From assembly GCA_021798985.1 (NCBI GenBank), contig JAJZBI010000009.1, positions 71,316 through 135,315 on the forward strand: a stretch of DNA of 64,000 nt. The letters run 5' to 3'. The notes under the pieces are model-generated. The model had not been told where the DNA came from and searched no databases. It saw nothing but the letters and a program-made list of their open reading frames with translations. Source of the DNA: Actinomycetes bacterium (GTDB lineage Bacteria > Actinomycetota > Acidimicrobiia > Acidimicrobiales > Bog-793). The translations under genes were made by a program, and so were the position numbers. The stretch's first letter is position 1; the number at the start of each line of letters is the position of its first letter. This document shows, piece after piece, positions 1 to 7,924 of this stretch.

Positions 1-2
1 CC

Positions 3-47
3 CAGCTCGCCGACCGGACGCGCATGCTCTGCAGGGACTGCGTGTGA
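3..47 (+). CDS. 3' end of an upstream gene (partial)
   Basis: Fourteen codons read open from base 3 to a TGA at 45-47, ending in a Cys-x2-Cys-Val tail (MLCRDCV). The next gene's ATG begins on the last base of this stop (TGATG), which is typical of an operon. Too little is present to name a product, and chance reading is possible. Confidence 0.35.
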   Translation, partial: QLADRTRMLCRDCV

Positions 48-586
48 TGTTGGGCGACCAGCCCGGCGAGGAGCGCAAGGCGCTGTTCGAGCAGGTGCTC
101 GAGTTCGCGCTCTACGTTCCGCTCGGCGCCGCGTTGAAGGTGGCCGAGCAGGTGCCCGAGCTCGCCGCGGCCGGCCGCTCGGTGGCCGGCCGCCAGATCG
201 ACAACGCGCGCGTGATCGGGCGCGTCGCCGTCGGCGCTGCGCGCCGCACCGTCGGGGCCCGCACGGGCGCCCGCACGACGGGGAACGACCCGAGCGCCGC
301 CACCCCGAGCGCCGCGCCACCACGCGCGCCGCGCGCCGCGCCCGACCGCTCGACGCCAAGCCGGACCGAGCCCGACGCGCCGGCGCCCTCCGCAGCCGCC
401 GAGGGCGCCGCGCTCGCCATCGCCGGCTATGACACCTTGGCGGCCTCCCAGATCGTGCCGCTGCTCGCCGGGCTCTCGGGTCCGGAGCTCGCGGACATCC
501 GCCGCCACGAGGAGGCGAACCGGCATCGCCGGACCGTGCTCGGCCGCATCGCCCAGCTCCAAGAGGAGCGCGGCCACGGCGCCTGA
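47..586 (+). CDS. Conserved hypothetical protein, lipid-droplet-associated-like
   Basis: A 179-residue protein. Residues 5-60 form an amphipathic helical region (FALYVPLGAALKVAEQVPEL). A Pro/Ala/Arg-rich linker of about 60 residues follows, then a compact tail with IAGYDTLAASQIVPLLAGL and LADIRRHEEANRHRRTVLGRI. From memory, this two-part build matches a small actinobacterial family annotated as lipid-droplet-associated; that assignment is inference. GCAGGGA at 31-37 is a plausible ribosome site. ATG 47 overlaps the preceding stop, and GTG 44 in the same frame is an alternative start. No catalytic residues are visible. Confidence 0.7.
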   Translation: MLGDQPGEERKALFEQVLEFALYVPLGAALKVAEQVPELAAAGRSVAGRQIDNARVIGRVAVGAARRTVGARTGARTTGNDPSAATPSAAPPRAPRAAPDRSTPSRTEPDAPAPSAAAEGAALAIAGYDTLAASQIVPLLAGLSGPELADIRRHEEANRHRRTVLGRIAQLQEERGHGA

Positions 587-605
587 GGGCCACGAGAGCG
601 CGCGG

Positions 606-1037
606 CTGGCCATCCCGGCCGACCACGTTCGCCTGAGCGCCCTGTTCGCCGACGCGCTCGCCGCCCTCGGCGCGCACCGCGGCGGGCCGGCTCTCGCCGC
701 CTCGCTGCCCGAGGGCCTCGATCGGCCCGAGCGGCTCGCCCGCCTCGGTGAGCGCTTCGCCCTGTTTGCCGGCTGCTATGCGGGCGCGGTCGTCGGCGCG
801 GCCGTGCTCGAGCTGAGCGCCGAGCGCGCCGTCCTCGCCCCCCTCTACGTCGAGCCGGCAGCCCGCGAGGTGGGGGTGGGGCGCTGCCTGCTCGAGACGG
901 CGAGCCGCTACGCAGCGAGCGCCGGTGCGATCGCCTTGGACGTCCCCGCGCTCCCCGGCGACCGCGAGACTAAGGCGCTGCTCGAGCAGTCCGGTGGGCG
1001 CGCCCGCCTGGTCGTCATGGAGCGAGTGCTCCGCTGA
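606..1037 (+). CDS. GNAT-family N-acetyltransferase
   Basis: About 143 residues with the acetyl-CoA-binding pattern of GNAT enzymes: strand AVLAPLYVEPAAREVGVGRCLLE (middle of the protein) with the EVGVGR loop, then a helix and the strand AIALDVP. The substrate is unknown. The start is uncertain. No ATG, GTG or TTG occurs in frame between the ATG at 429, deep inside the previous gene, and the conserved region, so CTG 606 is my working choice. The 3' end overlaps the convergent MATE gene by 23 bases. Confidence 0.65.
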   Translation: MAIPADHVRLSALFADALAALGAHRGGPALAASLPEGLDRPERLARLGERFALFAGCYAGAVVGAAVLELSAERAVLAPLYVEPAAREVGVGRCLLETASRYAASAGAIALDVPALPGDRETKALLEQSGGRARLVVMERVLR

Positions 1038-2349
1038 GCTGCGCGGCGCCGACGAGCTCGCCCCAGCGCCGCCACAACAACCCCGCCCGGGCGGCGAGCC
1101 ACATGGCGAGCGCCACCCAGAGCCCGGCGAGGCCGAGCTCGGGCGAGGCGGCGGTAGCGAGCGCCAGGGGAGCAAAGCCCAACAGCGCGAGGACCATGGC
1201 CCGCCGCAAGCGGGTGTAGTCGGCCGCGCCAAGCACAAGGCCGTCGAGGACGTACGCGAGCGCCGCGAGCGGCTGCTGCGCGCCACAGCACACGAGGCCA
1301 AGCGAGGCCTGCTGTTGGATCGCCCGCTCGGTCGTGAACAGCGGCGGGATCACGAGCGCCAGGGCGATCGTGGCGATCCCTGCCAGCACCCCGGCGAGCA
1401 GGCCCAAGCGGAGCACCCGGCCACCGAGGCGCCGCGCGGCGTCGCGGTCGTCGGTCGCAAGCGCCTCGCTGACGAAGATCTGCGCGGGGACCGCCAGGGC
1501 GTCGAGGCCGAGCGCGAGCAGGTTCCACAGGGTCATCGCGATCTGGTGGCCGCCGAGGCGGGTGACGCCGAGCCGCCCGGCGACCGCGGTGGCTGCGAGG
1601 TAGACGACGCCGAGCGCCATCGTGCGCACGCTGAGCGGTCCGGCGGCCCGCGCCAGTTCGGCGAGTGCCTGGCGACCGGGCCAGCGCGCCACGATGGCGG
1701 CGCGCCGGGCGGCGAGCAGGAACCAGCCGGCCGAGAGGTACTGGGCGGCGACGGTGCCCCAGGCCGAGCCCGCCACACCGAGATGCACCACGTCGACGAG
1801 CAAGAGCTCGAGCGCCACGTTGGCGAGGTTCGCTCCGAGCGCGATACGAAGCGGCCGCCGGGTGTCGGCGAGCCCGACGAGATGGCCGTTGCCACCCAAG
1901 GTGACGAGCAGCCCGGGCAGCCCGAGGGCGGCGATGTCGAGGTAGGTCACGGCGGCCGAGCGCACGGCCCGGTCGCCGTGACCGCCGAGCGCGCTGGCCA
2001 GGCCGGGCGCGGCGAGTTCCATCAGCACCAGCGCCACCAGCCCGAGGAGCCCTGCCGCGAGGTAGGCGGCCCCTGCTGAGCGCGCGGCCTCCTCACGCCG
2101 TTCGGCGCTGCGCTTGGCTGCCACCGCCGAGACGGTTGCCATCTGCAAGAAGCCCGCCGCCCAGCCGATGACGTTCAACGCCGCGGTGGCGACCGCCAGG
2201 CCGCCGAGCGGCGCCGCGCCGAGATGGCCGACGATGGCGGAGTCGACGAGGTTGTAGAGCGGCTCGATGACGAGCGCACCGAGCGCCGGGAGCGCGAGCG
2301 CCAGGATGCGGCGGTCGGTGGAGCTCAGCGCCGGGCGGAAGCGGCCCAT
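1015..2349 (-). CDS. MATE-family efflux transporter (DinF-like)
   Basis: A 444-residue integral membrane protein of the multidrug and toxin extrusion family, which exports organic cations or drugs in exchange for H+ or Na+. The MATE signature is seen at the N terminus (ALPALGALVIEPLYNLVDSAIVGHLG, in two stretches), followed by about twelve hydrophobic segments in two similar halves. The second half begins near AGPLSVRTMALGVVYLAATAV. The length is normal for the DinF branch. It reads away from the Arg-rich protein gene and overlaps the GNAT gene tail-to-tail. The substrate cannot be read from sequence. Confidence 0.9.
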   Translation of the reverse strand: MGRFRPALSSTDRRILALALPALGALVIEPLYNLVDSAIVGHLGAAPLGGLAVATAALNVIGWAAGFLQMATVSAVAAKRSAERREEAARSAGAAYLAAGLLGLVALVLMELAAPGLASALGGHGDRAVRSAAVTYLDIAALGLPGLLVTLGGNGHLVGLADTRRPLRIALGANLANVALELLLVDVVHLGVAGSAWGTVAAQYLSAGWFLLAARRAAIVARWPGRQALAELARAAGPLSVRTMALGVVYLAATAVAGRLGVTRLGGHQIAMTLWNLLALGLDALAVPAQIFVSEALATDDRDAARRLGGRVLRLGLLAGVLAGIATIALALVIPPLFTTERAIQQQASLGLVCCGAQQPLAALAYVLDGLVLGAADYTRLRRAMVLALLGFAPLALATAASPELGLAGLWVALAMWLAARAGLLWRRWGELVGAAQLSGALAP

Positions 2350-2391
2350 CGCTCGATGCGACGCACGCCGGTGGTGCCCCGGCGCGCCGGG

Positions 2392-4035
2392 TCAGTGCTC
2401 GTCGGTGTTCGGCGCCAGGGGCGAGGGCTGCTCGTCGGCCCCGGGGGCCAGCTCGCTCGGCGCCTGGTCCTCCGCTGCGGACGTCACTGCCGAAGGTGCC
2501 TCCGGCCCTTCGCCGTCGGGCGCAGCCGCCTCACCGCCCGGGGACGGCTCGTCGGCAGCGGGGCCCTCAAGAAGTTGGCTCTCGGGGGCTGGCACCTCGG
2601 GGGCTGGCACCTCGGGGGCTGGCGACGCCGTCCCGGAGTCTGCGCTCGACGTGGCGGTGGCAGGAGTAGCCGGCGCGGGGCTGCCGGGCTCGTCCGGGCG
2701 CGGCCCCGCCGGCGCGGCACCGGCTTGCTCGTCGGCCGGCCGCGAAGCCGGTCGCGGTGGTCGGCCGGACGCCCGGTGCGGCGCCGGTCGCGCCACGGGG
2801 CGCGGCGGCGGGGGCATCGCCAGGCCGAGCAGCGTGGCGAGCGCCGGGATGCGGCCCGCGGCCGCAGCGGCCGCCTGGTGCGCGGCGTTCTGGGGGTCCT
2901 CGACCGGCAGGCCCACGGGCTTGACGAGGCGGCGCACGGGGGAGAGCAGGGCGGCCTCGAGGAGGGCGATCCATCGATCGACCGAGGCGGAGGGGTTGAG
3001 GGCAGCACTCGCGGCCTCGGCGAGGGGCGTGACGAGGGACGCGGCAAGTCGCGCCGCCGGCTCGGGCGGGCGCGAGGAGAGGCGCAGGGCCTGCAGCACC
3101 CGACCCTCCTCGAGGGCGTGGCTGAGGTCGTGCTCCCAGGTGGTGCGGAGCTTGGTCACGCGCTCGTCGAGCGACGTGCGCAGCTGGCGCAACAGCTCAC
3201 GGCTGGCCTCGTCACGGGGCGCGGCCGCGGTCACCGTGGCGCGCAGGTCGCGCAGCGAGACGGTGTCGAGCCGGGCGGCCACCGCTTCGGCCCGGTCCAG
3301 CCAGACCGCCTCTTTGACGCGGCCGGCCAGCTGCTCGGCGATGGCGATGAGCTCCTCGCCGGACACCTCAGGGCGCCCGGCAGCACGCGCCGCGGCGCGC
3401 TCGTCGGCGAGGGCGCGTCGCACGCCCGGCAAGCCGCCGGCAGCCAGCTGCTCGGCGATCGGGCGCTGCTCGACGGGCAGCTCGGCGATCAGGGCGTCAC
3501 GATGCACCGTGGCGGGCACGAGGCGCGCCGGGCGGGCACGACCTGCTTGCTCCCGTGACGGCCGACCATCGCCCTCGCGCCGACGGGGCTCCTCGCCACC
3601 AGGGCGGGCGCCGTGGCGGCGCTCCGCGGGTCGGCGCTCGTCGGGCCGTCCCTCGCCATTGCGGCGCTCGCGGGTGGCGGCGCGCGCGCCGTGGCGTTCG
3701 AAGCGCTCGGGCCGCTCGCGCCCGCGTCGATCGCCGCGTCCCCGCCGCTCGACGAGCGAGGTCGTGACCGTGCCCGCCTCGCGAGGCGCCCGGCCGACGA
3801 TCTCGATGCGCCGACCGTCGTCTTCCTGCTTGTCGCGCGGGGGCAAGACGCTGACGACCGTGATGCCGTCGATGTCGAAGTCCGCCTCGACGCGCAACAC
3901 CTGGCCAACTGCGGCGCCCGATGGCGCCATGAGCGCGTCGAGCACCCCACGGGGCTCGCGTGCGCCGGCGGCCCGCCAGGTGAAACTCCCGTCGGGGCGC
4001 GACGAGGTGAGCTCGATGTCCATTCGCCGTGCCAT
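2392..4035 (-). CDS. Conserved hypothetical protein with Arg-rich disordered linker
   Basis: A 547-residue protein of unknown function. Residues 1-90 form a small folded region (GQVLRVEADFDIDGITVVSVLPP). Residues 95-175 are an extremely Arg/Gly/Glu-rich segment ([17 protein letters not shown]) like RNA-binding disordered regions. Residues 175-400 are helical and charged. The last 150 residues are Pro/Ala/Glu-rich, including three copies of VPAPE. Cytoplasmic, with no signal peptide. A role in RNA or ribosome handling is inference from composition only. The start ATG at 4035 is divergent from the ABC exporter at 4172. Confidence 0.7.
   Translation of the reverse strand: MARRMDIELTSSRPDGSFTWRAAGAREPRGVLDALMAPSGAAVGQVLRVEADFDIDGITVVSVLPPRDKQEDDGRRIEIVGRAPREAGTVTTSLVERRGRGDRRGRERPERFERHGARAATRERRNGEGRPDERRPAERRHGARPGGEEPRRREGDGRPSREQAGRARPARLVPATVHRDALIAELPVEQRPIAEQLAAGGLPGVRRALADERAAARAAGRPEVSGEELIAIAEQLAGRVKEAVWLDRAEAVAARLDTVSLRDLRATVTAAAPRDEASRELLRQLRTSLDERVTKLRTTWEHDLSHALEEGRVLQALRLSSRPPEPAARLAASLVTPLAEAASAALNPSASVDRWIALLEAALLSPVRRLVKPVGLPVEDPQNAAHQAAAAAAGRIPALATLLGLAMPPPPRPVARPAPHRASGRPPRPASRPADEQAGAAPAGPRPDEPGSPAPATPATATSSADSGTASPAPEVPAPEVPAPESQLLEGPAADEPSPGGEAAAPDGEGPEAPSAVTSAAEDQAPSELAPGADEQPSPLAPNTDEH
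2581..2625. repeat. 15-bp tandem repeat, three copies
   Basis: The unit CTCGGGGGCTGGCAC is repeated head to tail; the third copy has two changed bases at its end. It lies inside the gene at 2392-4035 and encodes the VPAPE repeats of its Pro-rich tail. Copy number may vary between strains by slippage. Confidence 0.85.
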
Positions 4036-4171
4036 TCGTCCTCAACCTAGCTCGTTGCAGGGTTGTGGATAGTCGGGCGCCTCGTCGGCAGCTCGGCGGG
4101 TCACAACTACGCTGGCCCAGACGGCGCCGGCGCGCCGACGCCGCGGCAACCGCAGGAGATGAGGGACGCGC

Positions 4172-6133
4172 ATGGGGCCCGGGATGGGCGGAATGGGGGG
4201 CTTTCGGGCGCTGCACGGCTTGCGGACCCAGGATCCCTCGGTCAAGAACGCGGCGCTGCGACCTGGGCTGTCGCGACGCATCGCCCGGTTTGCCCGGCCG
4301 TATTGGCGCCTGCTCGCGTGCTTCGTCCTCCTGCTCATCGCCGACAGTGCGACGGGAGTCGCGACGCCCTTGCTCTATCGGGCGATCATCGACACCGCGA
4401 CCGCGCATCACGTCCATAACGCCCACGCCGTGGCGGTGATCACCGAGCTGGCGATCGTGGTCGCGGCGCTCGCCCTCTTCGACGTGCTGCTCGGCGTTGG
4501 CGAGCGTGCGATCTCGGCCCGCGTCGGTGAGGGGCTGATCTACGACATGCGCTCGCGCGTCTTCGCGCACGTCCAGGAGATGTCGATCGCCTTCTTCACG
4601 CGCACCCAGACCGGCGCGCTGGTCTCCCGGCTGAACAACGACGTGCTCGGTGCCCAGCAGGCCTTCACCGACGTGCTGCAGAACGTGGTCGGGAACCTAT
4701 TCACCGTGGCGTTCGTGCTCGCCGCGATGCTCGCGCTGTCCTGGAAGATCACCCTCGTCTCGCTGGTCTTGGTGCCGCTGTTCATCATCCCGGCCAAGCG
4801 CTTTGGCCGCCGGCTGCAGCGGATCACCCGGGAGGGCTACAACCTCAACGCCGAGATGACGACGATGATGTCGGAGCGCTTCAACGTTGCCGGGGCGCTG
4901 CTCGTCAAGCTCTTCGGCCGTCCGGCGACCGAGCGGGCGGCCTTTGAGGGGCGCGCCGCTCGGGTGCGTGACATCGGCGTCACCCAGGCGATGTTCACCC
5001 GCGTGCTGTTCGCCTGCTTCATGTTGACCGCCGCCCTCGGATCCGCGCTCGTCTATGGATGGGGTGGCGTGCTGGTCGTCCAGCACCAGCTGCAGATCGG
5101 CACGCTCGTCGCGCTCACGGCCTACCTCGGGCGCCTCTACGCGCCGCTGACCTCGCTCTCAAACGTCCAGGTGGACGTGCTGACGGCGCTCGTGTCCTTC
5201 GACCGGGTCTTTGAGGTGCTGGACCTCGCCCCGATGATCCGCGAGGTCCCTGGGGCGAGCGAGTTGCCGCCCGGGCCGGTCTCGCTCAGCTTCGCCCACG
5301 TGGACTTCGCCTACCCGGGCGCCGAGGACGTCTCGCTCGCCTCCCTCGAGTCCGTAGCCGTACTCGAGCGCTCCTCCCGGGTGCCGGTGCTGCACGACGT
5401 CAGCTTCGAGGTCGCGCCCGGCCAGATGGTGGCGCTCGTCGGCCCCTCGGGCGCTGGCAAGACGACGATCAGCCACCTGGTCACCCGGCTGTATGACCCA
5501 GACGGCGGCAGCATCGCGCTCGGCGGCATCGATCTCCGCGCCCTCACCCTCGAGTCCCTCCAGCGCGCGGTCGGTGTCGTGAGCCAGGACGCGCACCTCT
5601 TCCACGACTCGGTGCGGGCGAACCTCTGCTACGCCCGGCCCGGCGCGAGCGACGAGGAGCTGCGCGAAGCGCTCGCCGCGGCCCAGGTCCTCGAGCTGAT
5701 CGAGGGCCTTCCCGACGGCCTCGACACGATCGTCGGCGACCGCGGCTACCGCCTGTCTGGCGGCGAGAAGCAGCGGGTGGCGATCGCTCGGCTGCTGCTC
5801 AAGGCGCCGAGCCTGGTGGTCCTCGACGAGGCGACCGCCCACCTCGACTCGGAGTCCGAGCTCGCCGTCCAGCGAGCGCTCGACCGCGCGCTCGTGGGGC
5901 GGACCTCGCTCGTCATCGCTCACCGGCTCTCGACGATCCGCGCCGCGGACCAGATCCTCGTGCTCGAGCGCGGCCGCATCGCCGAGCGTGGGACGCACGA
6001 GGAGCTGCTCGACGCAGGCGGGCTGTACGCCGAGCTCTATCGCACCCAATTCGCCACCGGAGCATCCCCCGAGCCGCCCGCGACGGCGGGCGTGACCGGC
6101 CCGAGGGGGGCCGCACAGGCCAGCGGGGCCTGA
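4172..6133 (+). CDS. ABC exporter, fused permease and ATPase
   Basis: A 653-residue half-transporter of the MsbA/MDR type. Residues 45-330 hold six membrane segments. The nucleotide-binding domain has Walker A GPSGAGKTT (residue 424), signature LSGGEKQR (528), Walker B LVVLDEA (548) and the switch AHRLSTI. It should act as a homodimer exporting lipids, drugs or peptides; the substrate is unknown. The N terminus is Met/Gly-rich (MGPGMGGMGG). ATG 4172 follows a GGAGATGAGGG stretch. An Ala/Pro/Gly tail extends about 25 residues past the ATPase. The LigD-like gene starts 5 bases after the stop, suggesting cotranscription. Confidence 0.93.
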   Translation: MGPGMGGMGGFRALHGLRTQDPSVKNAALRPGLSRRIARFARPYWRLLACFVLLLIADSATGVATPLLYRAIIDTATAHHVHNAHAVAVITELAIVVAALALFDVLLGVGERAISARVGEGLIYDMRSRVFAHVQEMSIAFFTRTQTGALVSRLNNDVLGAQQAFTDVLQNVVGNLFTVAFVLAAMLALSWKITLVSLVLVPLFIIPAKRFGRRLQRITREGYNLNAEMTTMMSERFNVAGALLVKLFGRPATERAAFEGRAARVRDIGVTQAMFTRVLFACFMLTAALGSALVYGWGGVLVVQHQLQIGTLVALTAYLGRLYAPLTSLSNVQVDVLTALVSFDRVFEVLDLAPMIREVPGASELPPGPVSLSFAHVDFAYPGAEDVSLASLESVAVLERSSRVPVLHDVSFEVAPGQMVALVGPSGAGKTTISHLVTRLYDPDGGSIALGGIDLRALTLESLQRAVGVVSQDAHLFHDSVRANLCYARPGASDEELREALAAAQVLELIEGLPDGLDTIVGDRGYRLSGGEKQRVAIARLLLKAPSLVVLDEATAHLDSESELAVQRALDRALVGRTSLVIAHRLSTIRAADQILVLERGRIAERGTHEELLDAGGLYAELYRTQFATGASPEPPATAGVTGPRGAAQASGA

Positions 6134-6138
6134 TCGCC

Positions 6139-7092
6139 GTGGCGGTTGGCGCGCAGCCCGGAGGGGTAGGACGTGCGACCGTGGCGGTCTCGAGCATTAC
6201 GGCCTCCCAGGTCACCGTGTCGGTGGAAGGTACCCAGCTCAGCCTCACCAACCTCGACAAGGTGCTCTATCCCGAGGCGGGCGTCACCAAAGGGGCGGTC
6301 CTCGACTACTACCGCCAGGTCGCGCCGGTGCTCCTTGCGCACCTCGCTCGGCGTCCCGTCACCTTCCGCCGCTTCCCCGATGGCATCGACGGCTCCTCCT
6401 TTTATGAAAAGCACGTGCCCCGCGGCGCGCCGGACTTCGTCTCGACCATCCCCGTCCCGACGCGCTCGGGCGCGCTGGACCACTACCCGGCGATCGACTC
6501 GCTCCCGGCGCTGATCTGGGCGGCGAACCTGGCGGTCCTCGAGTTCCACGTGCCGATGTGGCGCGCTGCGAGCGATGGTCAGCCCGAGCCCCCCGACCTC
6601 GTCGTCTTCGACCTCGACCCCGGCGCGCCGGCGGGCATCGTCGAGTGCTGCGGTGTCGCCCTGGCGCTTCGGGCGCGACTCGCCGAGGACGGCTATGTCC
6701 CGCTCGCCAAGACGAGCGGTTCCAAGGGGATCCAGCTGTATGCCAAGCGTCCCGTGGCGTCGCGCGGCGAGGACCCCGCCGGCTACGCCAAGGCGCTCGC
6801 CACCGAGCTCGCCGCCAAGTCGCACCTCGGTGTGGTGGCGAACATGCGGCGGGACCTGCGAAAGAACAAGGTGCTCGTCGACTGGAGCCAGAACAGCACC
6901 GCCAAGACGACCGTGGCGCCGTACTCGTTGCGTGCAACGAGCAGGGTCGGGGTGTCCACCCCGCTGCATTGGGAGGAGGTCGAGGCGGTCGCCGGCGGGG
7001 ACGACCCGGAACGACTGCGCTTTGTTCCCAAGCAGGTGCTCGAGCGCATCGCCCGGCACGGCGACCTCTTCGCCCCGCTCACCGGCGCCTGA
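6139..7092 (+). CDS. LigD-type polymerase (PolDom/AEP) protein
   Basis: A 317-residue single-domain protein matching the primase-polymerase module of bacterial NHEJ ligase LigD. Visible are the N-terminal LTNLDKVLYPEAGVTKG, the catalytic Asp-x-Asp pair in VVFDLDPG (D158, D160) and the nucleotide-binding TSGSKGIQLYAKRP. It would add or fill nucleotides, often ribonucleotides, at broken DNA ends. No ligase or nuclease domain is attached, and no Ku or ligase gene is in the window. GTG 6139 gives the full frame. GTG 6181, preceded by GGAGGGG, is a good alternative start and loses only a non-conserved leader. Confidence 0.9.
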   Translation: MAVGAQPGGVGRATVAVSSITASQVTVSVEGTQLSLTNLDKVLYPEAGVTKGAVLDYYRQVAPVLLAHLARRPVTFRRFPDGIDGSSFYEKHVPRGAPDFVSTIPVPTRSGALDHYPAIDSLPALIWAANLAVLEFHVPMWRAASDGQPEPPDLVVFDLDPGAPAGIVECCGVALALRARLAEDGYVPLAKTSGSKGIQLYAKRPVASRGEDPAGYAKALATELAAKSHLGVVANMRRDLRKNKVLVDWSQNSTAKTTVAPYSLRATSRVGVSTPLHWEEVEAVAGGDDPERLRFVPKQVLERIARHGDLFAPLTGA

Positions 7093-7191
7093 TCGCCGCT
7101 TCGTTTCCCCTTCCGGCGCGACCGGGTAGTTGCCCGACAGGCGGCCACCGGGCACCGGGGCCGCACCGAGCGCACTCGAGGAGGTCTTGAG

Positions 7192-7803
7192 ATGAGCGCC
7201 GCGTACGAAACGATTCCTCCGAGCCAAGCGACGATCACCGAACCCGTCGTTCCGGCGCCCTCCCGGCGCATCGGGGGCACTGGGGTCGGCCTGATCGGTC
7301 TGCTGACCGTCTTCGTGTCGGCCTGGGGCGGCATCGTCCCCTTCGTCGGGCCGATCTTTGGCTACCGAGCCGATGGTACCGCGGCCTGGCACTGGGACCT
7401 TGCCCACGGCATCCTCGCCGTGGCGCCGGGCGCGATCGGCGTGGTCATCGGCGTCCTCATGATGGCCACGGCACGGCGCGTCCGCTTCGGGGAGGGCCGC
7501 CTCAGCCTCTCTTTCGCCGGGCTGGTCGCCCTGGCGTGCGGGGCGTGGTTCGTGATCGGCCCGCTGGCGTGGAGCACCTTCGAGCCTACGCACTACTTCG
7601 TCGCCGCGTCGCCGCTGCATCGACTGGCGAACGAGGTGGGCTACGCCCTCGGCCCCGGCGTGTTGCTGGCACTCCTTGGCGGCGAGGCGATCGGCTGGGC
7701 GCTGCGCCACCGCCAGGTGCGCTTCGTCGCACCCGCCGCGGCGCGCCACCGGGCGGGACGCCACCTCGCGCCGGTGGCGAGCGAGGCCGACGTCGTCAGC
7801 TGA
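7192..7803 (+). CDS. Hypothetical four-helix membrane protein
   Basis: A 203-residue protein with four hydrophobic segments at roughly residues 27-50, 68-92, 103-125 and 145-168, and a basic cytoplasmic-looking tail (RHRAGRHL). The family is not recognised. ATG 7192 is preceded by GAGGAGGT, a strong ribosome site. It sits 121 bases upstream of the pyruvate oxidase-type gene on the same strand, so a shared stress or energy role is possible but unproven. Confidence 0.75.
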   Translation: MSAAYETIPPSQATITEPVVPAPSRRIGGTGVGLIGLLTVFVSAWGGIVPFVGPIFGYRADGTAAWHWDLAHGILAVAPGAIGVVIGVLMMATARRVRFGEGRLSLSFAGLVALACGAWFVIGPLAWSTFEPTHYFVAASPLHRLANEVGYALGPGVLLALLGGEAIGWALRHRQVRFVAPAAARHRAGRHLAPVASEADVVS

Positions 7804-7924
7804 CCCGTCTCGTCGTGCCGAGGCCCGTCCGCTCGCCCTCGGACCGGTGCGGTCTCATTGTCCCGCCACGCCGCTGCCACGCGTGCGGCCCGCCGTTCCC
7901 AAGGAAGAGAAATGAGGCACGCGG

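Noticed and set aside
2581..2625. Short tandem repeat as a CRISPR
   Set aside because: Units are 15 bp without spacers and encode in-frame VPAPE repeats.
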